Positions 9,243 through 15,834 of a stretch of 21,950 bases of DNA are shown here, piece after piece. The stretch is from NCBI GenBank assembly GCA_905204225.1, contig CAJKZK010000014.1:1-21950 (forward strand), read 5' to 3'. How positions within the stretch are numbered: the first letter of the stretch is position 1; each line of letters opens with the position of its first letter. Both the position numbers and the translations under genes were made by a program. Under the pieces are notes generated by a model. The model saw nothing but the letters and a program-made list of their open reading frames with translations. It was not told the DNA's origin and searched no databases. The stretch is from an uncultured Bacillota bacterium (GTDB lineage: Bacteria > Bacillota_I > Bacilli_A > RFN20 > CAG-449).

Positions 9243-9268
9243 TTAAAAAGTAGTGGAGTCCACTACTT
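9243..9268 (-). terminator. Intrinsic terminator of the LacI/small membrane protein unit
   Basis: Reading the minus strand, AAGTAGTG and CACTACTT form an 8-bp stem around GACTC and run into a T5 tract. The hairpin begins within the stop codon of the small membrane protein gene. Confidence 0.85.
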
Positions 9269-9539
9269 AACGTTTTAAAATTAAAATTACAATACCTACA
9301 ATAATGAATATTATACCGAAAATTAAAAATGAATATGTTAATTTGTTTTCAGGATTTTTTTTATGATCTTGAATTTTTGTTATTTGATATAAACTATAGA
9401 AAACACCTAATAAAATTAATGCTATACCAAACAATATATCATTATTGTTATTTAATAAAGCAATAATACAAAATATTAATGCTGCAATAGCAGGAATAAT
9501 AATTAATATTTTAAATACTAAATCTTTTTTATTATTCAT
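9267..9539 (-). CDS. Small three-helix membrane protein
   Basis: A 90-residue protein of unknown function, almost entirely hydrophobic. Segments lie at about residues 7-28, 34-52 and 67-88, separated by asparagine- and lysine-rich loops (NNNND; KIQDHKKNPENK). No enzymatic motif is visible. Its ATG lies 2 bp after the stop of the LacI-family regulator and there is no clear ribosome site, so translation is probably coupled to the regulator. A terminator overlaps its stop. The tight link suggests that the two are expressed together, but nothing in the sequence shows a functional connection. Confidence 0.75.
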   Translation of the reverse strand: MNNKKDLVFKILIIIPAIAALIFCIIALLNNNNDILFGIALILLGVFYSLYQITKIQDHKKNPENKLTYSFLIFGIIFIIVGIVILILKR

Positions 9540-9541
9540 TG

Positions 9542-10555
9542 TTATGATCTAGTCGAATCGCGTGATTCAATGGTTGAAATAAATGGGTAAACTTTATTTT
9601 TTAACGTACCATTTAATAATTTTGTTAACATTCTCATACCTATTGAACCAACCTCATACATATCAATATCACAAGAGGTTAAGCTTGGTCTAACAATTTT
9701 AGAATATTTTGTTCCAATAACTGAAAGAATTTGGACGTCTTGAGGTATGTTTATTTTATTAAATAATGCTGCATTAGAAACACCACATGAAATAGAATCT
9801 CTAGGAGTAATAAAACAGCCTTTTTTATGATCTATAAAATATTTTAAGAATTGTTCATAAGTTTTGGAATAAGAATCTTCAACTGTTAAAGTGGAAAATA
9901 AATCACCCTTACCTAATTTAATTGCTTCGTTTCTTGCAACATTTTCAAGGTTTTCCATCATTGCTGAACCATTATTTAAATGTAAGAAAATAATTGGTTC
10001 ATTTCCATTTTTAAAATGATTATTGACAGCAGTTTTTATACTTGCAACGTAATCAAGAGGAATTGAGGCGACGTTATCTTTTTCAATTTCTCTACCAATT
10101 ACTGATACTGGTATACCATAATTAACTAATTTTTCAATATCTTCTTCTGAAAGTTGATCGTCAAATATAACTGCACCATCAACATTTGAAGTAATAACTT
10201 TATTAACAACTTCTTCAACTTCATCTTTATTATGTGAAGTAAAGAATAATGTAGTATCGTAACCATATATTTTAGCAATATCAACCATACCAGAAAGCAT
10301 TGAAGCTACATATGTATGCATTGAAGAAGGAATTACGATTCCAATATTTGTACTTTTAGATTTTGCTAAACCTTGAGCAATTGCTGAAGGCTTATAACCT
10401 AAACGTTCTATTACATCCATAATTTTTTTCTTTGTCTCTTCAGTTACATTACTTTTATTATTAATAACTCTAGAAACGGTCGCTAATGAATATCCAGATT
10501 CTTTTGATACTTGGTAAATTGTTACCCTTCTTTTTAAATAATCTTCGTTTGCCAT
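9542..10555 (-). CDS. LacI-family transcriptional regulator, CcpA-like
   Basis: 337 residues, the usual size. The N-terminal helix-turn-helix (residues 11-31) is followed by the hinge-helix region (about 50-66, RLGYKPSAIAQGLAKSKS). The rest is a periplasmic-binding-protein-like effector and dimer domain starting near IGIVIP. The end, beginning VGSIGMRMLTKLLNGTLKN and closing ESRDSTRS, closely resembles the C-terminus of Bacillus CcpA. No sugar transport or catabolic genes lie beside it, which also fits a global regulator rather than a local one. CcpA identity is an inference; a relative such as a MalR-type repressor remains possible. The start has GGAGG 7 nt upstream. A terminator hairpin ends only about 10 nt before this ribosome site, leaving no room for a promoter behind it. 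Confidence 0.85.
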   Translation of the reverse strand: MANEDYLKRRVTIYQVSKESGYSLATVSRVINNKSNVTEETKKKIMDVIERLGYKPSAIAQGLAKSKSTNIGIVIPSSMHTYVASMLSGMVDIAKIYGYDTTLFFTSHNKDEVEEVVNKVITSNVDGAVIFDDQLSEEDIEKLVNYGIPVSVIGREIEKDNVASIPLDYVASIKTAVNNHFKNGNEPIIFLHLNNGSAMMENLENVARNEAIKLGKGDLFSTLTVEDSYSKTYEQFLKYFIDHKKGCFITPRDSISCGVSNAALFNKINIPQDVQILSVIGTKYSKIVRPSLTSCDIDMYEVGSIGMRMLTKLLNGTLKNKVYPFISTIESRDSTRS

Positions 10556-10573
10556 TTTTTAATCCTCCAATAA

Positions 10574-10600
10574 ACAAAAAAAGCGCCTAGCCGCGCTTTT
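10574..10600 (-). terminator. Intrinsic terminator after the small lipoprotein gene
   Basis: On the minus strand, AAAAGCGC (10600-10593) pairs with GCGCTTTT (10586-10579) across a six-base loop, followed by a T7 tract. It stands immediately before the ribosome site of the LacI-family gene. Confidence 0.85.
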
Positions 10601-10611
10601 ATGGTGAATAG

Positions 10612-10941
10612 TTAGTCTTGCTTCAAAGTCATTATCTTTTGTTTCATAGCTTCAAGCGCCATCTTAGATTTGCCTTTAACCTTACTGATATCAAGAGAAT
10701 TAACTGATGAAATTAAATCATCAATTTTTTCATCTATAATATCAAGGGCGTCATCTGTTTTTTTTGTGACTTTTTGCTTTACATCTGCTAATGAAGTTTC
10801 AGCCTTTGTTTTTGCTTTCGAGACTTTTTTTAAACATTCATCTTTTTTTTCCTTGAGATTTTGATAAAGTGGTTCACAAGAAACTAAAACCATCATGCCT
10901 AATATTACGCCTCCAGCGAGAACGCCTATCTTACTTACCAT
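10612..10941 (-). CDS. Small putative lipoprotein/membrane-anchored coiled-coil protein (YtxH-like layout)
   Basis: 109 residues. A short N-terminal hydrophobic segment (residues 5-21) ends in LVSC, which matches a lipobox with Cys22. The rest is a charged lysine-rich helix with heptad character (residues 28-109), probably a coiled coil outside the membrane. The anchored-helix layout also recalls YtxH/general stress proteins, in which case the cysteine need not be lipidated. The ribosome site GGAGGG is well placed and a strong promoter lies upstream; an intrinsic terminator follows, so it is largely a single-gene unit. Its first codons are richer in C and G (for example GTT CTC GCT GGA GGC) than those of its neighbours. 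Function unknown. Confidence 0.75.
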   Translation of the reverse strand: MVSKIGVLAGGVILGMMVLVSCEPLYQNLKEKKDECLKKVSKAKTKAETSLADVKQKVTKKTDDALDIIDEKIDDLISSVNSLDISKVKGKSKMALEAMKQKIMTLKQD

Positions 10942-10981
10942 TGACCCTCCTATATATTAGAAGAAGTCATTGCGCACTTTA

Positions 10982-11011
10982 ATATTAATATTAAAACTAG
11001 CTTCATGTCAA
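10982..11011 (-). promoter_or_regulatory. Promoter of the small lipoprotein gene
   Basis: Minus strand: a consensus TTGACA (11006-11011), an 18-bp spacer, then TAATAT (10982-10987). The start codon is about 40 bp further on. Confidence 0.7.
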
Positions 11012-11054
11012 TTTTTTTAAAAATTAACAATAGATTTCTTCTATGCAGGTGATA

Positions 11055-11117
11055 AACTATTAGTGATTACATTGCTAGGTGCCGATTAAGGTAGAATCAC
11101 ATCTTTCACCAATAGTT
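11055..11117 (-). repeat. Long imperfect inverted repeat, possible structured RNA element
   Basis: Arms 11055-11066 and 11106-11117 form a 12-bp helix in minus-strand RNA (one G-U pair) around a 39-nt interior. On the plus strand the same position is an A-C mismatch. Shorter arms, GTGATT at 11063-11068 with AATCAC at 11095-11100, overlap the outer arm and would be an exclusive alternative. It lies between the deoC stop and the promoter of the small lipoprotein gene. No known riboswitch class was recognised. It may only act as the deoC 3' end, although no T-run follows on the minus strand. Confidence 0.4.
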
Positions 11118-11153
11118 ATTTTTCCTACATAAAATTAAATTATACAAATTTTT

Positions 11154-11804
11154 TTATTTTTTTAAATCTTTCATTATTTTGACACCAGCAGAAGCACCAA
11201 TTCTACTAGCACCTGCTTCAATCATAGCTAAAAATGCTTCTTTATCTCTTATTCCACCTGATGCTTTAACTAAACATTTGTTGTTTACAGTATCATGCAT
11301 TAATTTTACATCATGAATAGTTGCTCCACCTGTAGAAAAACCAGTTGATGTTTTAACAAAATCTGCACCAGCATTTACTGCTAATACACAAGCACGTATT
11401 TTTTCATCATCGTTTAATAAACAAGTTTCAATGATAACTTTTAAAACTAAATTACCACATGCTTTTTTTAATTCTTTGATTTCATTTTCTACATATAAAT
11501 CATCATGACATTTTAAACGTGAAATATTTATAACCATGTCAATTTCTTGTGCGCCATCTTCAATTGCTTTTTTTGTTTCACAAGCCTTAGCGTATGTTGA
11601 ACATGCTCCAAGTGGGAAACCTACAACTGTACATACTTTTACATCTGTTCCTTTTAAGATTTCTGCACATTTTTTTACATAACTAGAATTAACGCATACT
11701 GATGCAAAATCATATTCTTTAGCTTCTTTACAAAGTGTTTCAATTTGATCATCAGTACAATCAGGTTTTAATAATGTGTGATCAATATATTTGTTATAAT
11801 CCAT
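11154..11804 (-). CDS. deoC: Deoxyribose-phosphate aldolase
   Basis: 216 residues, typical of the short DeoC form. It catalyses reversible cleavage of 2-deoxyribose 5-phosphate to acetaldehyde and glyceraldehyde 3-phosphate in the catabolism of deoxynucleosides in the cytoplasm. Visible signatures are DHTLLKP (8-14), EIDMVIN with catalytic Asp89, the Schiff-base lysine Lys151 in FVKTSTGF, and Lys180 in VKASGGIRD. The TIM-barrel phosphate loop GASR...GAS is near the end. AGGAGAT lies 8 nt before the start, and a TATAAT -10 box is found at 11826-11831. No other deo or pup genes adjoin it, so it forms its own transcription unit here. Confidence 0.97.
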   Translation of the reverse strand: MDYNKYIDHTLLKPDCTDDQIETLCKEAKEYDFASVCVNSSYVKKCAEILKGTDVKVCTVVGFPLGACSTYAKACETKKAIEDGAQEIDMVINISRLKCHDDLYVENEIKELKKACGNLVLKVIIETCLLNDDEKIRACVLAVNAGADFVKTSTGFSTGGATIHDVKLMHDTVNNKCLVKASGGIRDKEAFLAMIEAGASRIGASAGVKIMKDLKK

Positions 11805-11825
11805 ATTTAATTATCTCCTAAACAA

Positions 11826-11831
11826 ATTATA
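11826..11831 (-). promoter_or_regulatory. Probable -10 box of deoC
   Basis: A perfect TATAAT on the minus strand, 22 bp before the deoC ATG. No good -35 box is found at 16-18 bp, so the call rests on the -10 box and its position only. Confidence 0.45.
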
Positions 11832-11869
11832 GACTATTTTTTGATTCTATAAAAGTACAAATTTATTGC

Positions 11870-11905
11870 ATTTAAAAATCACATGATTATTTACCATGTG
11901 ATTTT
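11870..11905 (-). terminator. Intrinsic terminator of the four-helix membrane protein gene
   Basis: Arms 11875-11885 and 11895-11905 form an 11-bp stem (AAAATCACATG with CATGTGATTTT) around a 9-nt loop. The minus strand continues in a T-run. It stands 22 bp after the stop of the gene at 11928. The symmetry would also allow a hairpin on the plus strand. Confidence 0.75.
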
Positions 11906-11927
11906 ATTTGTAGAGAAATAATTTTTA

Positions 11928-12455
11928 TTATAAAACTAAATCAGCAAGTTCGACTGCTCCACCAAGGATTCCAAGAACACCACCAACAATAGCGCCTATA
12001 CCTAAAGACATATATTGTTTGCTTAATGTTGGAATAGCTTTGCCTAAAATTTCATTTGTTCCTACTACTGAGAATGGAACTACACAGAATAATAATACTC
12101 CACCTGCAATTAGACAAACAGCTGCTACAAATGAGAACATTTTTGAGTTACTCTTGTTACCTACGACTTTTAATACTGCAAATATAATACCTGCAAGTAA
12201 TAAAATGTAAGGTAATAAATTTAAGAATGAGAAAGCAAAATAATTAATATCTGCTTTGATTGTAGTAGTGATACCATCTAATGCATTAGCAGTATAACCA
12301 AATGTTACTTGCATTCCTGTGAAGTTTATTGGATTAGAACTATCACTTACTTTATATACAATTGATGTACAGAAAATCATACATGCACTTGCAATAGCGA
12401 GTAATATTGCTAATAAACTTGTGTACTTAGAAATTGAATTCTTTTTCTTTGCCAT
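11928..12455 (-). CDS. Hypothetical membrane protein with four predicted helices
   Basis: 175 residues with no recognised family. The N-terminus MAKKKNSISK is positively charged. Hydrophobic segments follow at about 12-34, 75-97, 106-128 and 147-171. A polar loop of about 40 residues (SDSSNPINFTGMQVTFGYT...) between the first two probably lies outside the cell by the positive-inside rule. The last helix is glycine-rich (GIGAIVGGVLGILGGAV). The ribosome site AAGGAGA is strong, and TATAAT lies at 12484-12489 without a clear -35 box. A terminator follows the gene, so it is expressed alone. No function can be read from it. Confidence 0.8.
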   Translation of the reverse strand: MAKKKNSISKYTSLLAILLAIASACMIFCTSIVYKVSDSSNPINFTGMQVTFGYTANALDGITTTIKADINYFAFSFLNLLPYILLLAGIIFAVLKVVGNKSNSKMFSFVAAVCLIAGGVLLFCVVPFSVVGTNEILGKAIPTLSKQYMSLGIGAIVGGVLGILGGAVELADLVL

Positions 12456-12580
12456 AATTATCTCCTTTTTTTAGTACGAAAATATTATACAACATATTAT
12501 TATTTTTTCATAGATAGAAATTTTTAAAATTTATAATATCAACAATTATGATAAAAATGTTGAAATTATTTCTAAATATA

Positions 12581-12603
12581 AAAAAACCTTTGTTTAACAA
12601 AGG
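12581..12603 (-). terminator. Intrinsic terminator of rpmF
   Basis: Minus strand: CCTTTG and CAAAGG pair around TTAAA (12587-12603) and a T6 tract follows (12586-12581). It stands 30 bp after the rpmF stop. Confidence 0.85.
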
Positions 12604-12633
12604 CCATTTATTTATCTTTATTTCAAAAACTAA

Positions 12634-12807
12634 TTATTTTGCAACAACTTGTTTTCCTGCATAATAACCACATTTTGGGCAAACACGATGTGAAGTAATT
12701 GTTGCGCCACAATGACTACAAGTTGTTAAACCTGTAACTGCTAAGCTTAAATGTGATCTACGCATTCTTTTTGTAGTTTTTGATGTTCTTCTAAATGGTA
12801 CTGCCAT
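12634..12807 (-). CDS. rpmF: 50S ribosomal protein L32
   Basis: A 57-residue protein beginning MAVPFRRTSKTTKRMRRSH, the standard L32 start. Two CxxC pairs follow, C30/C33 (CSHC) and C43/C46 (CPKC), which form the zinc-ribbon of the C+ type of L32. It is a component of the large ribosomal subunit. AGGAGGTG lies directly before the ATG and a near-consensus promoter lies 40 bp upstream. In many bacteria rpmF follows a yceD-like gene; here it stands alone after the nfo-rsmE-mtaB operon. No terminator is visible between mtaB and rpmF, so some readthrough is possible. Confidence 0.97.
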   Translation of the reverse strand: MAVPFRRTSKTTKRMRRSHLSLAVTGLTTCSHCGATITSHRVCPKCGYYAGKQVVAK

Positions 12808-12847
12808 TGATACACACCTCCTAAGTATTAATCAAGATACGTCCATT

Positions 12848-12876
12848 ATTTTATATGAATAAGATAAATGTGTCAA
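12848..12876 (-). promoter_or_regulatory. Strong promoter of rpmF
   Basis: Minus strand: consensus TTGACA (12871-12876), 17-bp spacer, TAAAAT (12848-12853). It is among the best promoter matches in the window and gives a short leader before L32. Confidence 0.85.
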
Positions 12877-12918
12877 CAAATTAAATAAAATATTTGCTTT
12901 TAATTATTTGTTTTTGGT

Positions 12919-14175
12919 TTAATGATAAATATATTTTACAAAAGTGTTTATTATGTTAGTGTCACTTTTAATATAACAATCAAGATAATTTTCACTTAAC
13001 CCATGATATAAAGATGTTTTTTTATCATAACTTTCAATTAAAACATTCAATTCTTTATTGATGAATTTCTTTTTATATTCATCATTTAATTCTTTACCTA
13101 AAGATATTAATCTACTAACTCTTTCTTTTTTTGTTTGATCATTAATTTGATTTGGTAAAGTGGCTGCATATGTTCCTTTTCTTATTGAATAAGGAAAAAC
13201 GTGTAAGAAAGCAAAACCACATTTTTTTATAAAATTACATGTTTGCAAAAATTCTTCTTCTGTTTCTTGTGGAAATCCTACTATTACATCACATGCTAAA
13301 GCGATATTTGGTATTTCTTTTTTAATTTTTTCAATTTTTTTATAAAATTCTTCACATGTGTATTTTCTTTTCATTCTTTTTAAAACTGTATCGCTACCAG
13401 ATTGTAAAGGTATATGCAAGTGAGGAGCAATGGTAGGATATTTTTTTAATAAAGAAATAAATCTATCATCAATTTGACTAGCTTCTATAGAAGATATTCT
13501 TAATCTTTGTAAACCTTTAATTTGCATTATATCTTCTAATAAGTCATCAAATCTATAATTTTCAAATTCTAAACCATAACTAGCTGAATCAATTCCTGTT
13601 AAGACTATTTCTTTATAATTATTTTCAATTAAACGAGAAATCTCACATAATATTTCGTTTTTATCTCTTGAACGTAAATTACCTCGACTTAATGGAACAA
13701 TGCAATATGAACAAAAATTGTTACATCCATCACCGATTTTTACAAACGCTCTAACTTGTTCATCAAAAGAAGATATTCTTAAGTTTTGATATTTTCTTTG
13801 TCTTTTATTATTATCAACTGCAAAAACTTGTTTTTGAGTTTTATGGTATTCATCAATTAATTTTAGTATATCTTCATGATTATTATTTGACATAATAATA
13901 TGAGCAAATTTCATCTTTTGATAATCTTCAGGATGAATATTAGTTGAGCAACCACATACAACAATAATTGCGTTAGGGAATTTTTTAGCATAAGAAGATG
14001 TTTTTTGGCGTGATTTATGTTCTGCTATGGAAGTGACTGCACATGTGTTAATAATGATTAAAGATGGATTGTTATAATCCTCAACATATCCATCTTTAAA
14101 TAATATTTCTTTCATGGCTTGACTTTCGTAAGTGTTAACTTTACAACCTAATGTAGTTATTAAAAATTTTTTCAT
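12919..14175 (-). CDS. mtaB: tRNA t6A37 methylthiotransferase
   Basis: 418-residue radical-SAM methylthiotransferase that converts t6A to ms2t6A at position 37 of tRNAs reading ANN codons. The N-terminal UPF0004 domain carries the cysteines for the auxiliary iron-sulfur cluster: C11 (LGCKVN), C45 (NTCAVT) and C76 (GCSTN). The radical-SAM CxxxCxxC is GCNNFCSYC, with C151, C155 and C158, followed by the typical IVPLSRGNLRSR. Further signatures are HLHIPLQSGSDTVLKRMKR and DVIVGFP. The last 60 residues correspond to a short TRAM-like end. NTCAVT and the LGCKVN start favour MtaB over MiaB or RimO. The start has GGAGGAT and overlaps the rsmE stop by 4 bp (ATGA). Confidence 0.95.
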   Translation of the reverse strand: MKKFLITTLGCKVNTYESQAMKEILFKDGYVEDYNNPSLIIINTCAVTSIAEHKSRQKTSSYAKKFPNAIIVVCGCSTNIHPEDYQKMKFAHIIMSNNNHEDILKLIDEYHKTQKQVFAVDNNKRQRKYQNLRISSFDEQVRAFVKIGDGCNNFCSYCIVPLSRGNLRSRDKNEILCEISRLIENNYKEIVLTGIDSASYGLEFENYRFDDLLEDIMQIKGLQRLRISSIEASQIDDRFISLLKKYPTIAPHLHIPLQSGSDTVLKRMKRKYTCEEFYKKIEKIKKEIPNIALACDVIVGFPQETEEEFLQTCNFIKKCGFAFLHVFPYSIRKGTYAATLPNQINDQTKKERVSRLISLGKELNDEYKKKFINKELNVLIESYDKKTSLYHGLSENYLDCYIKSDTNIINTFVKYIYH

Positions 14176-14885
14176 AAATCCTCCACAAGAAAGCTTAATA
14201 CACTAAGAGAATATAAACAAGCTGTTTCACTTCTTAAAATTCGTTTACCTAAGCTTAATGATTGATATCCATTACTTATAGCGTATTCAACTTCTTCTAA
14301 TGAAAAACCTCCTTCTGAACCAATAATTATGCCTATACTTTGATGAGGTTTTACATTATTAAAACAATTTTTGAAAGTGTTTTTTTCTTCTTTTTCATAA
14401 GCAATATAAGCATGATCAAAAGAATAATTTTTAATATCTTTAAAATCAATAATTTCTTTTATTTCTGGTACGATTAATCTATGGGATTGTTCACTTGCTT
14501 CACTAGCAATTTTATTAAATCTTTGTAATTTTTTATTAAAATCTTCTTTTTTTAATTTACAAACACATCTACTTGATTGGACTAAAATAATATTTTTAAC
14601 ACCAATTTCAGTTGCTTTTTGAATAACTAAATCTAATTTATCTCCTTTAGGTAAGCAATATAAAAGAGTAATATCAACATTTAATTCACTATTATCGGTT
14701 AATGTTTCGATAATTTCAAAAGAAAATGGTGATATTGATGTAATGTTTAATAAATAGCATTTAGAATTAAATACAGCTTCAATTTTATCATTAATATTCA
14801 TTCTCATTACTTTGATAATGTGATGCAATTGCTCGTTATTAAATTCTATTTGATTGTAATTTTTATCTATAAAATATCTTTGCAT
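14172..14885 (-). CDS. rsmE: 16S rRNA m3U1498 methyltransferase
   Basis: 237 residues, the normal RsmE length. An N-terminal PUA-like part begins MQRYFID and contains HHIIKVMRM. The SPOUT knot domain shows LLYCLPKGDKLDLVIQKATE, ASEASEQSHR, GSEGGFS and the knot loop LGKRILRSETA. It methylates N3 of U1498 in 16S rRNA on the assembled small subunit. It begins 2 bp after the nfo stop with no visible ribosome site, which suggests coupling, and its TGA stop overlaps the mtaB ATG. The order rsmE-mtaB is common in Firmicutes. Confidence 0.96.
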   Translation of the reverse strand: MQRYFIDKNYNQIEFNNEQLHHIIKVMRMNINDKIEAVFNSKCYLLNITSISPFSFEIIETLTDNSELNVDITLLYCLPKGDKLDLVIQKATEIGVKNIILVQSSRCVCKLKKEDFNKKLQRFNKIASEASEQSHRLIVPEIKEIIDFKDIKNYSFDHAYIAYEKEEKNTFKNCFNNVKPHQSIGIIIGSEGGFSLEEVEYAISNGYQSLSLGKRILRSETACLYSLSVLSFLVEDL

Positions 14886-14887
14886 AA

Positions 14888-15733
14888 TTAATCATTATAT
14901 TTACTTCTAAGTAAATCAATTTCATTTTTATAACCTTGTAAATCATTAGGTGTTTCTAAAATAAAAGGTAAATTTTTTAATTTTGGATGGTTTATAATTC
15001 TAACAATTGCATCTAAACCAATATATCCTTGCCCTATTTTTTGATGTCTATCTTTATGTGCTCCGCATGGATTCATTGAATCATTTAAATGAATTGCTTT
15101 TAATTTATCTAGTCCGATAATTTTATCAAATTCATCAAGAACTTTATCTAAATTGTTAACTATATCATATCCTCCATCGTTGATGTGACATGTATCTAAA
15201 CAAACTCCAATATGGTCTTTTAATTCAACTTGATCAATTATAAATTTTAATTCTTGGAAAGAACGTCCAATTTCTGTGCCTTTTCCTGCCATTGTTTCTA
15301 ATAATACCATAGTTTTTTGTTCTGGTTTTAAAGCGTTATTTAAAGCATCAACAATATATGATATACCTACATCTATTCCTTGACCAACATGGCTTCCTGG
15401 ATGAAAATTATAATATACTTTATTTACATAATTTAAACGCTTTAAATCATCTTTAAAAACTTCTAAAGCAAATAATCTAGTGTTTGGATTATCAGAACAT
15501 AAATTCATTGTATATGGAGCGTGGGCAACAATATAAGAAATATTATGTTCTTGGGCAAATTTGTTATATTTTTCTATATCATCAAGGTCTAATGGTTTTA
15601 CTTGTCCACCACGAGGGTTTCTAGTAAAAAATTGAAATGTATTACCATCTAATGTTAATATTTGTTCTGCCATTTTTAAATAGCCATCACTTGCAGAGAG
15701 GTGACAACCGATTTTTAATTTGTTTGTATCCAT
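14888..15733 (-). CDS. nfo: Endonuclease IV (AP endonuclease)
   Basis: 281-residue zinc-dependent AP endonuclease of base-excision repair. The TIM-barrel metal motifs are all present: GCHLSAS, FQFFTRNPRG, AHAPY, NFHPGSH, LLETMAGKGTEIG, CLDTCHINDGGYD, HLNDS followed by KDRHQKIGQG, and ILETP. The frame opens at GTG 15742, but that codon lies inside the ribosome site AGGTGA; ATG 15733 is 5 nt behind it and is taken as start. It is the first gene of an nfo-rsmE-mtaB operon, with an extended -10 box upstream. Confidence 0.96.
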   Translation of the reverse strand: MDTNKLKIGCHLSASDGYLKMAEQILTLDGNTFQFFTRNPRGGQVKPLDLDDIEKYNKFAQEHNISYIVAHAPYTMNLCSDNPNTRLFALEVFKDDLKRLNYVNKVYYNFHPGSHVGQGIDVGISYIVDALNNALKPEQKTMVLLETMAGKGTEIGRSFQELKFIIDQVELKDHIGVCLDTCHINDGGYDIVNNLDKVLDEFDKIIGLDKLKAIHLNDSMNPCGAHKDRHQKIGQGYIGLDAIVRIINHPKLKNLPFILETPNDLQGYKNEIDLLRSKYND

Positions 15734-15751
15734 ATTCTTCACCTAACATTG

Positions 15752-15760
15752 ATTTTAGCA
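15752..15760 (-). promoter_or_regulatory. Extended -10 promoter of the nfo-rsmE-mtaB operon
   Basis: Minus strand TGCTAAAAT, i.e. TG-n-TAAAAT, lies 18 bp before the nfo start. No good -35 box is seen, as is usual for extended -10 promoters. Confidence 0.5.
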
Positions 15761-15834
15761 TAAGTAATTAAAAAAATAATTAATATTTTAAAATAATTAT
15801 TTATTTGTGTTTAATTATTTATTATTATTTTGTT

